A DNA stretch of 9,771 nucleotides from Ilumatobacteraceae bacterium (GCA_016463105.1 JAEMRY010000015.1:12441-22211); one strand, 5' to 3'; shown: positions 1 to 6,747, counted from the first letter of the stretch. Notes: generated by a model from the letters alone, not told the origin. A program made the numbers and translations.

Positions 1-287
1 ACCGCGATATCCATTCGAAAATTAATCCCATCTATGGCTGCAAGTTTTGTTACATGCGCCAAAATCTCATCGGCTCGGTCTGTGCCACCGAATTTTTTTG
101 CATATGCCTCACGAACAGGTGTCGGGGTATCTTGCGGCGCCGATGGGTCGAGTTGGAAAGGTCTGTAGATAATCTCAAGTTTCAGGTCAACGCCGGCCTT
201 TGTGAGGTTTGCCACAGCCCGATCGAACCTTTGTTTGCCGATATAACACCAAGGGCAAACCACGTCGGAGAAGATTTCTAGTCTCAT
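1..287 (-). CDS. DsbA-family (FrnE-like) thioredoxin-fold oxidoreductase, 3' end missing
   Basis: The first 95 residues of a protein of the DsbA/FrnE/2-hydroxychromene-2-carboxylate isomerase family, read on the minus strand and cut by the window edge. It opens MRLEIFSDVVCPWCYIGKQR, which is the first beta strand followed by a CPWC active site (Cys11, Cys14) and the YIGK sequence typical of the FrnE branch. Residues 15-50 continue with RFDRAVANL and IYRPFQLDP, also typical of this branch. No signal peptide is seen, so it is probably a cytoplasmic thiol oxidoreductase or isomerase. The family is normally a little over 200 residues, so more than half is missing. The ATG at 287 was chosen because a TATCGT box ends 7 nt upstream, which fits leaderless transcription. 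An in-frame GTG at 296 would add three residues but has no better signal. The gene is divergent from menD, with 18 nt between the start codons. The family call is firm; the substrate is unknown. Confidence 0.9.
   Translation of the reverse strand, partial: MRLEIFSDVVCPWCYIGKQRFDRAVANLTKAGVDLKLEIIYRPFQLDPSAPQDTPTPVREAYAKKFGGTDRADEILAHVTKLAAIDGINFRMDIA
279..284 (+). promoter_or_regulatory. Candidate -10 box of menD
   Basis: TAGTCT fits TANNNT and lies inside codons 2-3 of the divergent FrnE-like gene. A start of transcription about 7 nt downstream would give menD a leader of about 14 nt. No convincing -35 box is seen, so this is a weak call. If correct, the two divergent -10 boxes are only 10 nt apart. 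Confidence 0.25.
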
Positions 288-294
288 TGCTGCC

Positions 295-300
295 ACGATA
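295..300 (-). promoter_or_regulatory. Candidate -10 box of the FrnE-like gene (leaderless)
   Basis: On the minus strand TATCGT fits the TANNNT -10 consensus and ends exactly 7 nt before the ATG at 287, so transcription would begin at or next to the start codon. No Shine-Dalgarno sequence is present in the 18-nt gap to menD. No clear -35 box is seen. Inferred from position and sequence only. Confidence 0.5.
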
Positions 301-305
301 GAGGC

Positions 306-1997
306 ATGACATCCTCGGCGGCGACTACAGCGACCTTTTGCGCCACTCTCGTAGATCAATGGCTCAGTTGCGGTGTCCGTCATGCGGTGATTTCTCCTGG
401 GTCACGATCAACGCCGATGGCACTTGCTTTGGCAAAACGCAACGAACTTGAGCTGCATGTTTTTCACGATGAGCGAAGCGCTGCGTTTGCTGCTTTGGGT
501 ATTGCAAAAGCATCGGGTGTTCCGGCAATTTTATTGTGCACATCAGGCACAGCAGCAGTTGAGTTTCATGCGGCAGTTGTAGAAGCACATCATGCAGAAA
601 TACCAATTTTGGTTTGCACAGCAGACCGACCACCAGAGTTGCAGAATGTTGGGGCACCACAGACGATTGATCAAATAAATCTTTACGGAGTCGCCGTTCG
701 TTTGTTTCATAATGCCGCTGTAGCAGATGATCTTGAGCAAAATAATTGGCGCAAGTTAGCGAGAACTTTGTTTGCTGCATCTCTTGGCGTAGTTCCGGGA
801 CCAGTGCACTTAAATTTACAATTTCGTGAGCCACTTGTTGGTGAACCAAATGACTTACCTTTGCAATCCGCTAATAGCGATGAGGTGATTGCCAATAAAG
901 TTAATCAAATTTCTGGGCGACAGCTTAAGAAAATTCTCGACTACGTTGCGGGCAAGAATGGTGTGATTATCGCCGGCACCGATTCTTACGATCCGCAAAC
1001 CGTGCTCAGTCTTGGCGCAGCATTAGGTTGGCCAGTTTTTGCCGATCCACGCAGTGGTGCGCGTTTACCAGAATCTAAAGTTGTAATTGCTGCAATGGAT
1101 TCAATCTTGCGCAATCAACAATTTGCAGAATCACATAAACCCGAAGTCATTTTGCGGCTGGGTGCTCCATTGGTTTCAAAAGTTGTTAATGCGTGGCTTG
1201 CTTCATGCCAAGTTCCACAAGTTGTATTGACAACTACTCCGACCCTGATTGACCCAGAGCGAATTACTTCGATGCACTTATCTGGCGACGTTGGCGAAAT
1301 TTGTAATTTGATTATTGATTATTCACCAAATGCGGCCGTTGGTTCGTGGCTAGATATTTGGTCGGACGCCGAAGACAAAGCACAGCGAGCAATTAATGAA
1401 ACGCTCTCGAATGAGCAGTTTCTTAGTGAACCCGTGGTCGCTCGAGCGATTTATGGATTATTGCCTGAAGGATCAAATCTTTTCGTTTCAAGTTCAATGC
1501 CGATTCGCGATCTTGAATGGTTCGCCGCTCCTCGCACCGGGCTGAAAGTTTTGGCAAATCGTGGTGTGAACGGAATCGACGGTGTCGTTTCAACAGCAAT
1601 TGGTGTGGCACTTGCTACAAAGGCGACAACAGCGTTATTGATCGGCGATATTGCGTTATTGCACGACACAAATGGCCTACTCAATTTGGGCAACCGCAAA
1701 ATTGATTTGCGAATAATCGTGCTAGATAATCGGGGTGGAGGTATTTTCTCTTTCTTGCCACAAGCAAGTGCGCTAGCGACAGACACGTTTGAAAAAGTTT
1801 TCGGCACCCCGCACGATGTAGATATAGAGATGCTCGCAAAATCACATCGAATTGAATCTGAAACCGTTGAGAATCTTGATCAACTTACTGAAGCGATTGT
1901 GCAACGCGGGCCATATTTGATTCGAGTCGTTACTGACCGAAATGAAAATGTTCGCGTGCACGATCGGATTAATCAAACGGTGTCTTTAAAACTTTAA
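306..1997 (+). CDS. menD: 2-succinyl-5-enolpyruvyl-6-hydroxy-3-cyclohexene-1-carboxylate (SEPHCHC) synthase
   Basis: ThDP-dependent enzyme of menaquinone synthesis. It decarboxylates 2-oxoglutarate and adds the succinyl-semialdehyde unit to isochorismate, giving SEPHCHC. The 563 residues match the usual MenD length. Visible landmarks: SPGSRSTP at 30-37 (substrate-binding loop); HDERSAAF around 54-61 with Glu56 as the ThDP-activating glutamate; CTSGTA at 78-83; SSSMPIRD at 395-402; NRGVNGIDG at 418-426; and the ThDP/Mg motif from Gly447-Asp448 (GDIALLHD) to Asp474-Asn475 (DNRGGGIFSF). The ATG at 306 puts the conserved LVDQWLSCGVRHAV segment at the expected place. A GAGG lies only 1 nt before the ATG, too close for a normal ribosome binding site, so a leaderless or very short-leader start is likely. 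The stop codon directly abuts the stop of convergent menF, whose product supplies its substrate. Confidence 0.97.
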   Translation: MTSSAATTATFCATLVDQWLSCGVRHAVISPGSRSTPMALALAKRNELELHVFHDERSAAFAALGIAKASGVPAILLCTSGTAAVEFHAAVVEAHHAEIPILVCTADRPPELQNVGAPQTIDQINLYGVAVRLFHNAAVADDLEQNNWRKLARTLFAASLGVVPGPVHLNLQFREPLVGEPNDLPLQSANSDEVIANKVNQISGRQLKKILDYVAGKNGVIIAGTDSYDPQTVLSLGAALGWPVFADPRSGARLPESKVVIAAMDSILRNQQFAESHKPEVILRLGAPLVSKVVNAWLASCQVPQVVLTTTPTLIDPERITSMHLSGDVGEICNLIIDYSPNAAVGSWLDIWSDAEDKAQRAINETLSNEQFLSEPVVARAIYGLLPEGSNLFVSSSMPIRDLEWFAAPRTGLKVLANRGVNGIDGVVSTAIGVALATKATTALLIGDIALLHDTNGLLNLGNRKIDLRIIVLDNRGGGIFSFLPQASALATDTFEKVFGTPHDVDIEMLAKSHRIESETVENLDQLTEAIVQRGPYLIRVVTDRNENVRVHDRINQTVSLKL

Positions 1998-2001
1998 TTA
2001 A
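1994..2001. other. 8-bp palindrome holding the abutting stop codons of menD and menF
   Basis: TTAATTAA is a perfect palindrome. TAA at 1995-1997 ends menD on the plus strand and TTA at 1998-2000 is the TAA of menF on the minus strand, so the convergent genes meet with no bases between them. No GC-rich hairpin is seen at the junction, so any terminator for either transcript would lie inside the opposite gene. Confidence 0.85.
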
Positions 2002-3194
2002 TAATTGTGAGTGATTGCCGCAAGCATTGCTTTGAACTTTGCTTGGGTCTCAGCAAGTTCGCTGTCAGGGTCACTATCACCGACGATTCCGCCACCAGCA
2101 AAGAGTCGTGCCTGGGTTCTGTCTTCATTTAGTTCTGCGCATCTAATTGTGACGGCAAAGATTCCGTCACCATTGGCATCGACATAGCCAACGGCCCCGC
2201 CGTATCTTCCTCGCTCGAATCCTTCAACTTTTTTAATTTGTGCCAAAGACTCTTTACGTGGATGACCACCTAATGCGGGTGTCGGACTAAGTGCGTAAGC
2301 AAGTTCGAGCACAGAAACTTTAGGTTCACTGAGTCGGCCAGATATTTCGGTACCTAAGTGTTGAACATTGGCAACTTCGACAATTGATGGTTCGGGTTGC
2401 CAGTCAAGATATGAACACCACGGCAAAAGAGTGTCATGCACCATGTCAATCACGATTCGATGCTCAAGTTGATTTTTAGTGCTGGCGATCAGTTCGATGG
2501 CGAGTTGATGGTCGGTCTCGGGGTCGCCAGTTCTGGCAACTGTGCCAGCAAGCGGGTGACTTCGAACATCTTGACCATTCACAGCAATCAGCAGTTCAGG
2601 TGAGGCGCCGATCAGGCCATCAATCAGATATCTATAACTAGAACCAAAATTTGATTTAAGTTGAAGCAAAATTGCGTGCACATTAAATGGCGAATCTGTT
2701 TCAACAAAAATATCGCGAGCAATTACCGCCTTGGCGATTTCGCCATTTAATACTGCTGTGCGAGTTAATCGCACGGCCTCTAAATAATGCTCAATTGAGA
2801 CACCGGGCCGAACAGAGAATTTCGCCGGATCTGTCTTTTGTGTTGCAGGTTCAGAAAAGTCGAACACGGCATCGTCAATTAATGTGACCCATTGTTCAGA
2901 GTTGGCATTTTTGCCAAACACAGCGCTAGGAATTACAAACTCATGCGGGTTGCTGCTTTCAAAAGGGATGCAACCAATAGCAATTGGTCCAACATTTGAG
3001 ATTCCAGAGAGGTTCTCGTGAGCAATGTTTTGCAGAAACTCGATTGTCTGATTCGATTCGATTCGAGCGGCAACCCCGCGACCCGCGACTCCGACCCCGT
3101 CACGAACAAATAAGTACCCGTCACCTCGGGCGAAATTGTTTAGATCAAGTTGTTTATCTGTGAAATGTGAGAGCGATCGGGTGACAGCGCGCAT
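1998..3194 (-). CDS. menF: Isochorismate synthase (menaquinone type)
   Basis: Chorismate-binding enzyme of the MenF/EntC/DhbC family, converting chorismate to isochorismate in the first committed step of menaquinone synthesis. The 398 residues have a divergent N-terminal third and a conserved chorismate-binding domain from about 135 to the end. Landmarks: Lys155 in GEIAKAVIAR, the position of the catalytic base that activates water and separates isochorismate synthases from anthranilate synthases; Glu200 in GASPELL; HPLAGTVAR at 213-221; Glu244-His245; SPTPALGGHP at 303-312; RGRYGGAVG at 328-336; and the C-terminal SDPDSELAE with Glu379, a likely Mg ligand. The start is the ATG at 3194, 3 nt after the menG stop (TAG TAA ATG on the minus strand), with no Shine-Dalgarno sequence, which suggests reinitiation after menG. 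The product feeds MenD, encoded convergently. Siderophore or salicylate use is an alternative but is not supported by the neighbours. Confidence 0.93.
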   Translation of the reverse strand: MRAVTRSLSHFTDKQLDLNNFARGDGYLFVRDGVGVAGRGVAARIESNQTIEFLQNIAHENLSGISNVGPIAIGCIPFESSNPHEFVIPSAVFGKNANSEQWVTLIDDAVFDFSEPATQKTDPAKFSVRPGVSIEHYLEAVRLTRTAVLNGEIAKAVIARDIFVETDSPFNVHAILLQLKSNFGSSYRYLIDGLIGASPELLIAVNGQDVRSHPLAGTVARTGDPETDHQLAIELIASTKNQLEHRIVIDMVHDTLLPWCSYLDWQPEPSIVEVANVQHLGTEISGRLSEPKVSVLELAYALSPTPALGGHPRKESLAQIKKVEGFERGRYGGAVGYVDANGDGIFAVTIRCAELNEDRTQARLFAGGGIVGDSDPDSELAETQAKFKAMLAAITHNY

Positions 3195-3197
3195 TTA

Positions 3198-3917
3198 CTA
3201 ATTTCGAGTAGCCAAGAGCAATTGGGTCAAGCCGCCAGACAGTTGAAAATGTACCGCATCCGAAAAACCCGCGCGCTTGAGCATTGCTACAAGTTCGTCG
3301 CTGGGTGGAAGATAGGCAACGCTGCGAGGTAGATATTTATAAGCGGCACGGTTCGAAAGCAGACCACCAATAATTGGCACAATTTTGCCGAAGTAGATCG
3401 AATTGCCCCAGCGAATCAAACGGTTTGATGGTCGTCCTACATCTAGTAGAGCGATTCGTCCTTGTTGTCGAGTTACGCGCGCAAGCTCAGCAAAAAATTG
3501 TTCTAGATTTTCGAGGTTACGTAATGCGAAACCACAAGTGACACCGTCAACGCAAGCATTTGGCATTGGTAGTCGCAGAATATCGGCTTGGCTTCGGGGT
3601 GCTCCACTGCGATCTTTACTCAACATGCCAAACGAAATATCCATTGATATTGGTTTGTAATCTTGTTTGGTTAGTTCAGTGCAAAGATCGCCCGTACCAC
3701 TTGCAAGATCAATAATTCGCGACCCGCTTGGTAGTTGCAAAGATCTAACAGTAATTCTGCGCCAACGAACGTCTAAGCGAAATGTCATCAGTCGATTGAC
3801 AATGTCGTATCGCGGTGCGATCGCGTCAAACATCTCGCGAACTGCTTTTACCTTTTCGTCTCCTCGAGGAAGATCAGTTCTGTCCCAACTAGGTCGTGCG
3901 TTAGTCGGCGAGTTCAC
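3198..3917 (-). CDS. menG: Demethylmenaquinone methyltransferase
   Basis: SAM-dependent class I methyltransferase (UbiE/COQ5 family, also called ubiE) that methylates demethylmenaquinone in the last step of menaquinone synthesis. From the GTG at 3917 it has 239 residues. Landmarks: LPRGDEKVKAVREMFDAIAP near 17-36; RYDIVNRLMTF and DVRWRR at about 36-54 (family signature); IIDLASGTGDL at 68-78 (SAM motif I); the ADILRLPMPN segment at 111-120; and FALRNLENL from about 130, the second family signature. The GTG was preferred over the ATG at 3968 because a TAGCCT -10 box ends exactly 7 nt before it, and because the 17 extra residues look unlike the family. The ATG form (256 residues) cannot be excluded. 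It is the first gene of a menG-menF pair and is divergent from the acyl-CoA dehydrogenase. Without ubiquinone genes nearby, the menaquinone role is preferred. Confidence 0.93.
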   Translation of the reverse strand: MNSPTNARPSWDRTDLPRGDEKVKAVREMFDAIAPRYDIVNRLMTFRLDVRWRRITVRSLQLPSGSRIIDLASGTGDLCTELTKQDYKPISMDISFGMLSKDRSGAPRSQADILRLPMPNACVDGVTCGFALRNLENLEQFFAELARVTRQQGRIALLDVGRPSNRLIRWGNSIYFGKIVPIIGGLLSNRAAYKYLPRSVAYLPPSDELVAMLKRAGFSDAVHFQLSGGLTQLLLATRN

Positions 3918-3924
3918 GGTTTGT

Positions 3925-3930
3925 AGGCTA
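3925..3930 (-). promoter_or_regulatory. Candidate -10 box of menG (leaderless, GTG start)
   Basis: TAGCCT on the minus strand fits TANNNT and is separated by exactly 7 nt from the GTG at 3917. The same hexamer precedes era at 7233-7238. No good -35 box is visible. This spacing is the main reason for choosing the GTG start of menG. Confidence 0.5.
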
Positions 3931-3991
3931 CGCCGAGCAATGATGGTGCGCCAGTGGTGGAGTTGCATATGCGATCTGTCATAATTTGGCT

Positions 3992-4017
3992 ATGCATTTG
4001 ATTACATTTAATTGCAT
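3992..4017. promoter_or_regulatory. Inverted repeat, candidate operator of the acyl-CoA dehydrogenase
   Basis: Left arm ATGCATTTGA (3992-4001) and right arm TTAATTGCAT (4008-4017) match in 8 of 10 positions as an inverted repeat around a 6-nt spacer. The spacer almost coincides with the candidate -10 box at 4003-4008. A dimeric regulator bound here would block that promoter. TetR-type repressors often control acyl-CoA dehydrogenase genes, but no regulator is encoded in this window, so this is inference. Confidence 0.4.
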
Positions 4018-4023
4018 TTCTTG
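3994..4023 (+). repeat. Three 10-bp direct repeats in the menG-acyl-CoA dehydrogenase promoter gap
   Basis: Units GCATTTGATT (3994-4003), ACATTTAATT (4004-4013) and GCATTTCTTG (4014-4023) follow each other without a gap. Each contains CATTT at the same place, so the CATTT blocks recur every 10 bp, about one helical turn. The second unit matches the first in 8 of 10 positions and the third matches the first in 7 of 10. They overlap the inverted repeat at 3992-4017. The units may be protein-binding half sites or phased bending tracts. Confidence 0.45.
4003..4008 (+). promoter_or_regulatory. Candidate -10 box of the acyl-CoA dehydrogenase gene
   Basis: TACATT fits TANNNT. A transcription start about 7 nt later would leave a leader of roughly 27 nt that contains the ribosome binding site at 4029-4034. 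No clear -35 box is seen. Confidence 0.35.
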
Positions 4024-4028
4024 TTTGT

Positions 4029-4034
4029 GAAAGG
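4029..4034 (+). promoter_or_regulatory. Ribosome binding site deciding a GTG start
   Basis: GAAAGG ends 8 nt before the GTG at 4043. This is the best Shine-Dalgarno-like site in the window and supports GTG as the start of the acyl-CoA dehydrogenase. Confidence 0.55.
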
Positions 4035-4042
4035 CGCCACGC

Positions 4043-5263
4043 GTGATTGATTTTTCGTTTCCACCAGAGATAGAAGAGGTTCGTCTCAAAGTCCGAGATT
4101 TCATGGACACTCAAGTGCGTCCCGCATGGGAAGCCACCGATGAAAAAGATCGTTCATCAGTAGTACGCACGATCGTAAAACTTCGGGCACAAGCACGCGA
4201 CGAATGGAATCTTTGGCTTCCGCATATGCCTAAAGAATGGGGCGGAATGGGTCTTGGTCCAACTGCAATGGCTGCTGTATCTGCCGAAGCCGCCAAAGTC
4301 AGCATCGGACCGTTTGTATTAAACGCGCAAGCACCAGATGAAGGCAATCAACACACACTGTTGCACTGGGCAACTGATGAGCAGAAAGAAAAATATTTAC
4401 GTCCTCTGTGTCAGGGCACAGCACGAAGTTGTTTTGCGATGACCGAACCAGAAGTTGCCGGAAGTGATCCGACTTTGATTCAAACTCGCGCATATCAAGA
4501 CGGAGATGAATGGGTGATAAATGGTCACAAATGGTTTATCTCTGGAGCACGAGGTGCGCAGTTTGCATTATTGGTTGCACGAACAGAAGATGACCCCGAT
4601 TTGCCCCAAGCCGCAAACTCGTGTTTCATTATCGATCTTCCGAGTGAAGGTTTCAATATTGTCCGAGATGTTGAAACTATGTCTGGTGGACACAACCATT
4701 GTGAAATATTGATTGAAGATTTGCGAGTGCCAGCAAAAAATATGCTGGGCGGACGTGGTCAAGGACATTTGCTGGGTCAATACCGACTCGGACCAGCGCG
4801 GTTGGCACACTGCATGCGTTGGATTGGTCAAGCAGAGATTGCGCTCGACATGATGGTTGATCGCGCTCTGAAGCGTTATTCACACGGTTCGATACTCGCC
4901 GAGAAACAGGGCATTCAATGGCTGATTGCAGATTCTTCAATGGAGTTATATCAGTGCAAGTTGATGGTGCTTCATGCGGCGTACAAAATCGAGCACGGTC
5001 AACCGTTCACATCTGAAGTCTCGATGGCCAAACATTTCGTTGCTAATAGTTTGTGGAGAATAATTGATCGGGCCATTCAGGTGCACGGCGCACTTGGTTA
5101 TTCGACCGACACGCCATTGGCGCATATGTTGCAGCAAGCGCGATGGAGTCGATTCGCAGACGGTGCCGATGAAATTCATCAGATGAGAATCGCGCAACGA
5201 ACAATTGCGGCGTACAAAGATCATGGTTCAACTAAAAAGGCAACTGGTGATTTGCCGCTATGA
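4043..5263 (+). CDS. Acyl-CoA dehydrogenase, ACAD10/11-like
   Basis: FAD-dependent dehydrogenase of the acyl-CoA dehydrogenase superfamily, 406 residues, the normal length. It would introduce a 2,3-double bond into an acyl-CoA and pass electrons to an electron-transfer flavoprotein. Landmarks: helical N-terminal domain at 1-125; FAMTEPEVAGSDPT at 131-144 (flavin/substrate site); WVINGHKWFISGA at 157-169; QYRLGPARLAHCMRWIG at 246-262; and IQVHGALGYS at 345-354. The C-terminal motif is FADGADEIH, with Asp373 where medium-chain enzymes carry the catalytic glutamate. From memory, the ADGxDE form with QVHG belongs to the ACAD10/11-like group, some of whose members act on hydroxyacyl-CoAs. The kinase domain fused in animal ACAD10/11 is absent, and no such kinase is nearby. 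The stop overlaps the next start as ATGA, so the two are probably made together. The superfamily is certain; the substrate is unknown. Confidence 0.93.
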   Translation: MIDFSFPPEIEEVRLKVRDFMDTQVRPAWEATDEKDRSSVVRTIVKLRAQARDEWNLWLPHMPKEWGGMGLGPTAMAAVSAEAAKVSIGPFVLNAQAPDEGNQHTLLHWATDEQKEKYLRPLCQGTARSCFAMTEPEVAGSDPTLIQTRAYQDGDEWVINGHKWFISGARGAQFALLVARTEDDPDLPQAANSCFIIDLPSEGFNIVRDVETMSGGHNHCEILIEDLRVPAKNMLGGRGQGHLLGQYRLGPARLAHCMRWIGQAEIALDMMVDRALKRYSHGSILAEKQGIQWLIADSSMELYQCKLMVLHAAYKIEHGQPFTSEVSMAKHFVANSLWRIIDRAIQVHGALGYSTDTPLAHMLQQARWSRFADGADEIHQMRIAQRTIAAYKDHGSTKKATGDLPL

Positions 5264-6234
5264 ACGCGAACGAAAAACAGCACATCACGTTCGGCGTATT
5301 TATTCCTCAGGGTTGGAAGATGGAGTTAGCCACGATTCCAGAACCTGTAGCTAAATGGAACAAGGCAGTCGAAGTAGCGCAACTCGCGGAAAAGCTTGGA
5401 TACGACTCGATTTGGGTATACGACCATTTTCACAATGTGCCTAGACCCGCACACGAAGCAGTATTTGAGTGCTGGACAGTAATCGCAGCGATCAGCCAAC
5501 GGACAACAAAAATTCGTCTGGGACAAATGGTCGGATGCAATCTTTATCGTCAACCAAGTTTGTTGGCGAAAATAACTTCAACAATTGATGTCATCTCTGG
5601 TGGTCGACTTGATTGGGGCATAGGCGCTGGTTGGTATGAAAATGAGTGTCGCGGTTACGGATATGACTTTCCCGAACCCAAAGTGCGCATCGCAATGTTG
5701 CGTGAGTGTGTAGAGGTGGTTCGCTCGATGTGGACTGAAGAAGAAACAAACTATGACGGCAAGTACTACAAATTGGTTCGCGGAAATTGTGATCCGAAAC
5801 CGTTACAGAAACCGCATCCTCCGATTTGGATTGGTGGCGGAGGAGAACAATTAACTTTGCGTGTTGTTGCTCGTTATGCCGACTATTCAAATTTCGGTGG
5901 AAGTCTTGAAGAGTTTGCTCGTAAACGTGAAATTTTAAAGGGCCATTGCTTGGCTGTTGGACGCGACGAATCAGAGATTCGTAAAACTTGGTCGCCTGAT
6001 GTTTTCATTCGACGAACAGAAAAAGAACTTAAAGCGCAAGGCACAAGAAGTTTGAGAGGTGAACCGTTTGACAGTTGGCAGCAAGGCAACTTAGTAGGTA
6101 CGGTCGAGCAAGTATGCGAAAAAGTTCAGAATTATATTGACCTGGGTTGTACTGGGTTTATCCCGTGGTGTGCTGATTATCCAAGTACTGAGACTGTCGA
6201 ACTGTTCGCTGAGGTGATGAACAATTTCAGATGA
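5260..6234 (+). CDS. LLM-class F420-dependent oxidoreductase
   Basis: Luciferase-like (bacterial luciferase / F420-dependent) TIM-barrel oxidoreductase, 324 residues, normal for the class. Landmarks: FGVFIPQG at 11-18 (first strand); AEKLGYDSIWVYDHF at 43-57; KIRLGQMV around 84-91; YRQPSLLAKITSTIDVISGG at 96-115; DWGIGAGWYENE at 118-129; and HPPIWIGGGGEQLTLRVVARYAD at about 186-208, which contributes to the cofactor phosphate site. This pattern is typical of actinobacterial F420 enzymes, but FMN use cannot be excluded from sequence. The ATG at 5260 overlaps the stop of the acyl-CoA dehydrogenase by 4 bases, and a GGTGA lies 9 nt before it. The coupling suggests both act on one pathway, possibly breakdown of an unusual lipid or a cyclic or terpenoid acid. 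That role is inference; no substrate can be read from the sequence. Confidence 0.92.
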   Translation: MNANEKQHITFGVFIPQGWKMELATIPEPVAKWNKAVEVAQLAEKLGYDSIWVYDHFHNVPRPAHEAVFECWTVIAAISQRTTKIRLGQMVGCNLYRQPSLLAKITSTIDVISGGRLDWGIGAGWYENECRGYGYDFPEPKVRIAMLRECVEVVRSMWTEEETNYDGKYYKLVRGNCDPKPLQKPHPPIWIGGGGEQLTLRVVARYADYSNFGGSLEEFARKREILKGHCLAVGRDESEIRKTWSPDVFIRRTEKELKAQGTRSLRGEPFDSWQQGNLVGTVEQVCEKVQNYIDLGCTGFIPWCADYPSTETVELFAEVMNNFR

Positions 6235-6239
6235 GTTAT

Positions 6240-6250
6240 GCGCGCCGCGC
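6240..6250. terminator. Weak GC hairpin between convergent genes
   Basis: In the 25-nt gap between the LLM oxidoreductase and the MaoC gene, GCGC-GCC-GCGC can form a 4-bp GC stem with a 3-nt loop, followed on the plus strand by TTTAGTTATTTAT. The stem is short and the T run is broken, so it would be a poor intrinsic terminator, but it is the only candidate in the gap. Confidence 0.25.
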
Positions 6251-6259
6251 TTTAGTTAT

Positions 6260-6718
6260 TTATAAGTAGTAACGAAAGACAACTTCGGCAACACAAGATG
6301 GTTTTTTAGCGTTCTCAACTTCGAAAGTTGTTTCGAGAGTTACTTGCACTCCACCAGTCACATCTTCTACCGAAAGAAGTTTGACACCTGCACGAAGTTT
6401 TGAACCGACGGGTACTGGCGATGGAAACCGAACTTTGTTTGTGCCGTAGTTGACACCCATCGCCACACCTTCAACACCAAATATTTGCGGCAGAAATACT
6501 GGCCCGAGCGACAAAGTTAAATAGCCGTGTGCGATTGGTCCACCAAATGGTCCGGCCTTCGCACGCTCAATGTCGATGTGAATCCATTGGTGATCACCGG
6601 TCGCATCGGCGAATCGATTCACTTGATCTTGAGTGATAGTCAGATAGTCGGAATAGCCAAGATGGCTGCCGACTTTTGATTTGAGTTCTTCTACACCTTT
6701 GATAATGAGTCTTGTCAT
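6260..6718 (-). CDS. MaoC-type (R)-specific enoyl-CoA hydratase, HtdZ-like
   Basis: Single hot-dog-fold hydratase/dehydratase of the MaoC family, 152 residues. It would hydrate trans-2-enoyl-CoA to (R)-3-hydroxyacyl-CoA or run the reverse reaction. The catalytic pair is Asp42 and His47 in ADATGDHQWIH, with the D-x4-H spacing of (R)-hydratases. Next come GPFGGPIAHGYLTLSL (about 57-72), the conserved loop and helix that line the active site, and NYGTNKVRFPSPVPVG near 88-104. The sequence resembles, from memory, mycobacterial Rv0130/HtdZ (about 151 residues). The ATG at 6718 is the natural start; no strong ribosome binding site precedes it. It lies 37 nt downstream of the membrane-protein gene on the same strand, so they may share a transcript, and it converges on the LLM oxidoreductase. 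A role next to the acyl-CoA dehydrogenase is plausible, but the opposite strand argues against one operon. Confidence 0.93.
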   Translation of the reverse strand: MTRLIIKGVEELKSKVGSHLGYSDYLTITQDQVNRFADATGDHQWIHIDIERAKAGPFGGPIAHGYLTLSLGPVFLPQIFGVEGVAMGVNYGTNKVRFPSPVPVGSKLRAGVKLLSVEDVTGGVQVTLETTFEVENAKKPSCVAEVVFRYYL

Positions 6719-6747
6719 GTCTCTAGTGTGGCAGATTGACTCGTGAT

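Noticed and set aside
54..281. Plus-strand frame of 75 codons opposite the FrnE-like gene
   Set aside because: The minus strand encodes a clear CPWC thioredoxin-fold protein here; the plus frame has no domain.
364..849. Minus-strand open frame of 161 codons inside menD
   Set aside because: It lies entirely opposite the conserved menD coding sequence, and its product shows no recognisable domain.
1451..1807. Minus-strand open frame of 118 codons inside menD
   Set aside because: It is antisense to the ThDP-binding region of menD; the open frame follows from codon choice on the real strand.
3918..4042. Riboswitch or small RNA in the menG-dehydrogenase gap
   Set aside because: The gap is only 125 nt and is explained by promoters and repeats; no stable multi-stem fold is evident by eye.
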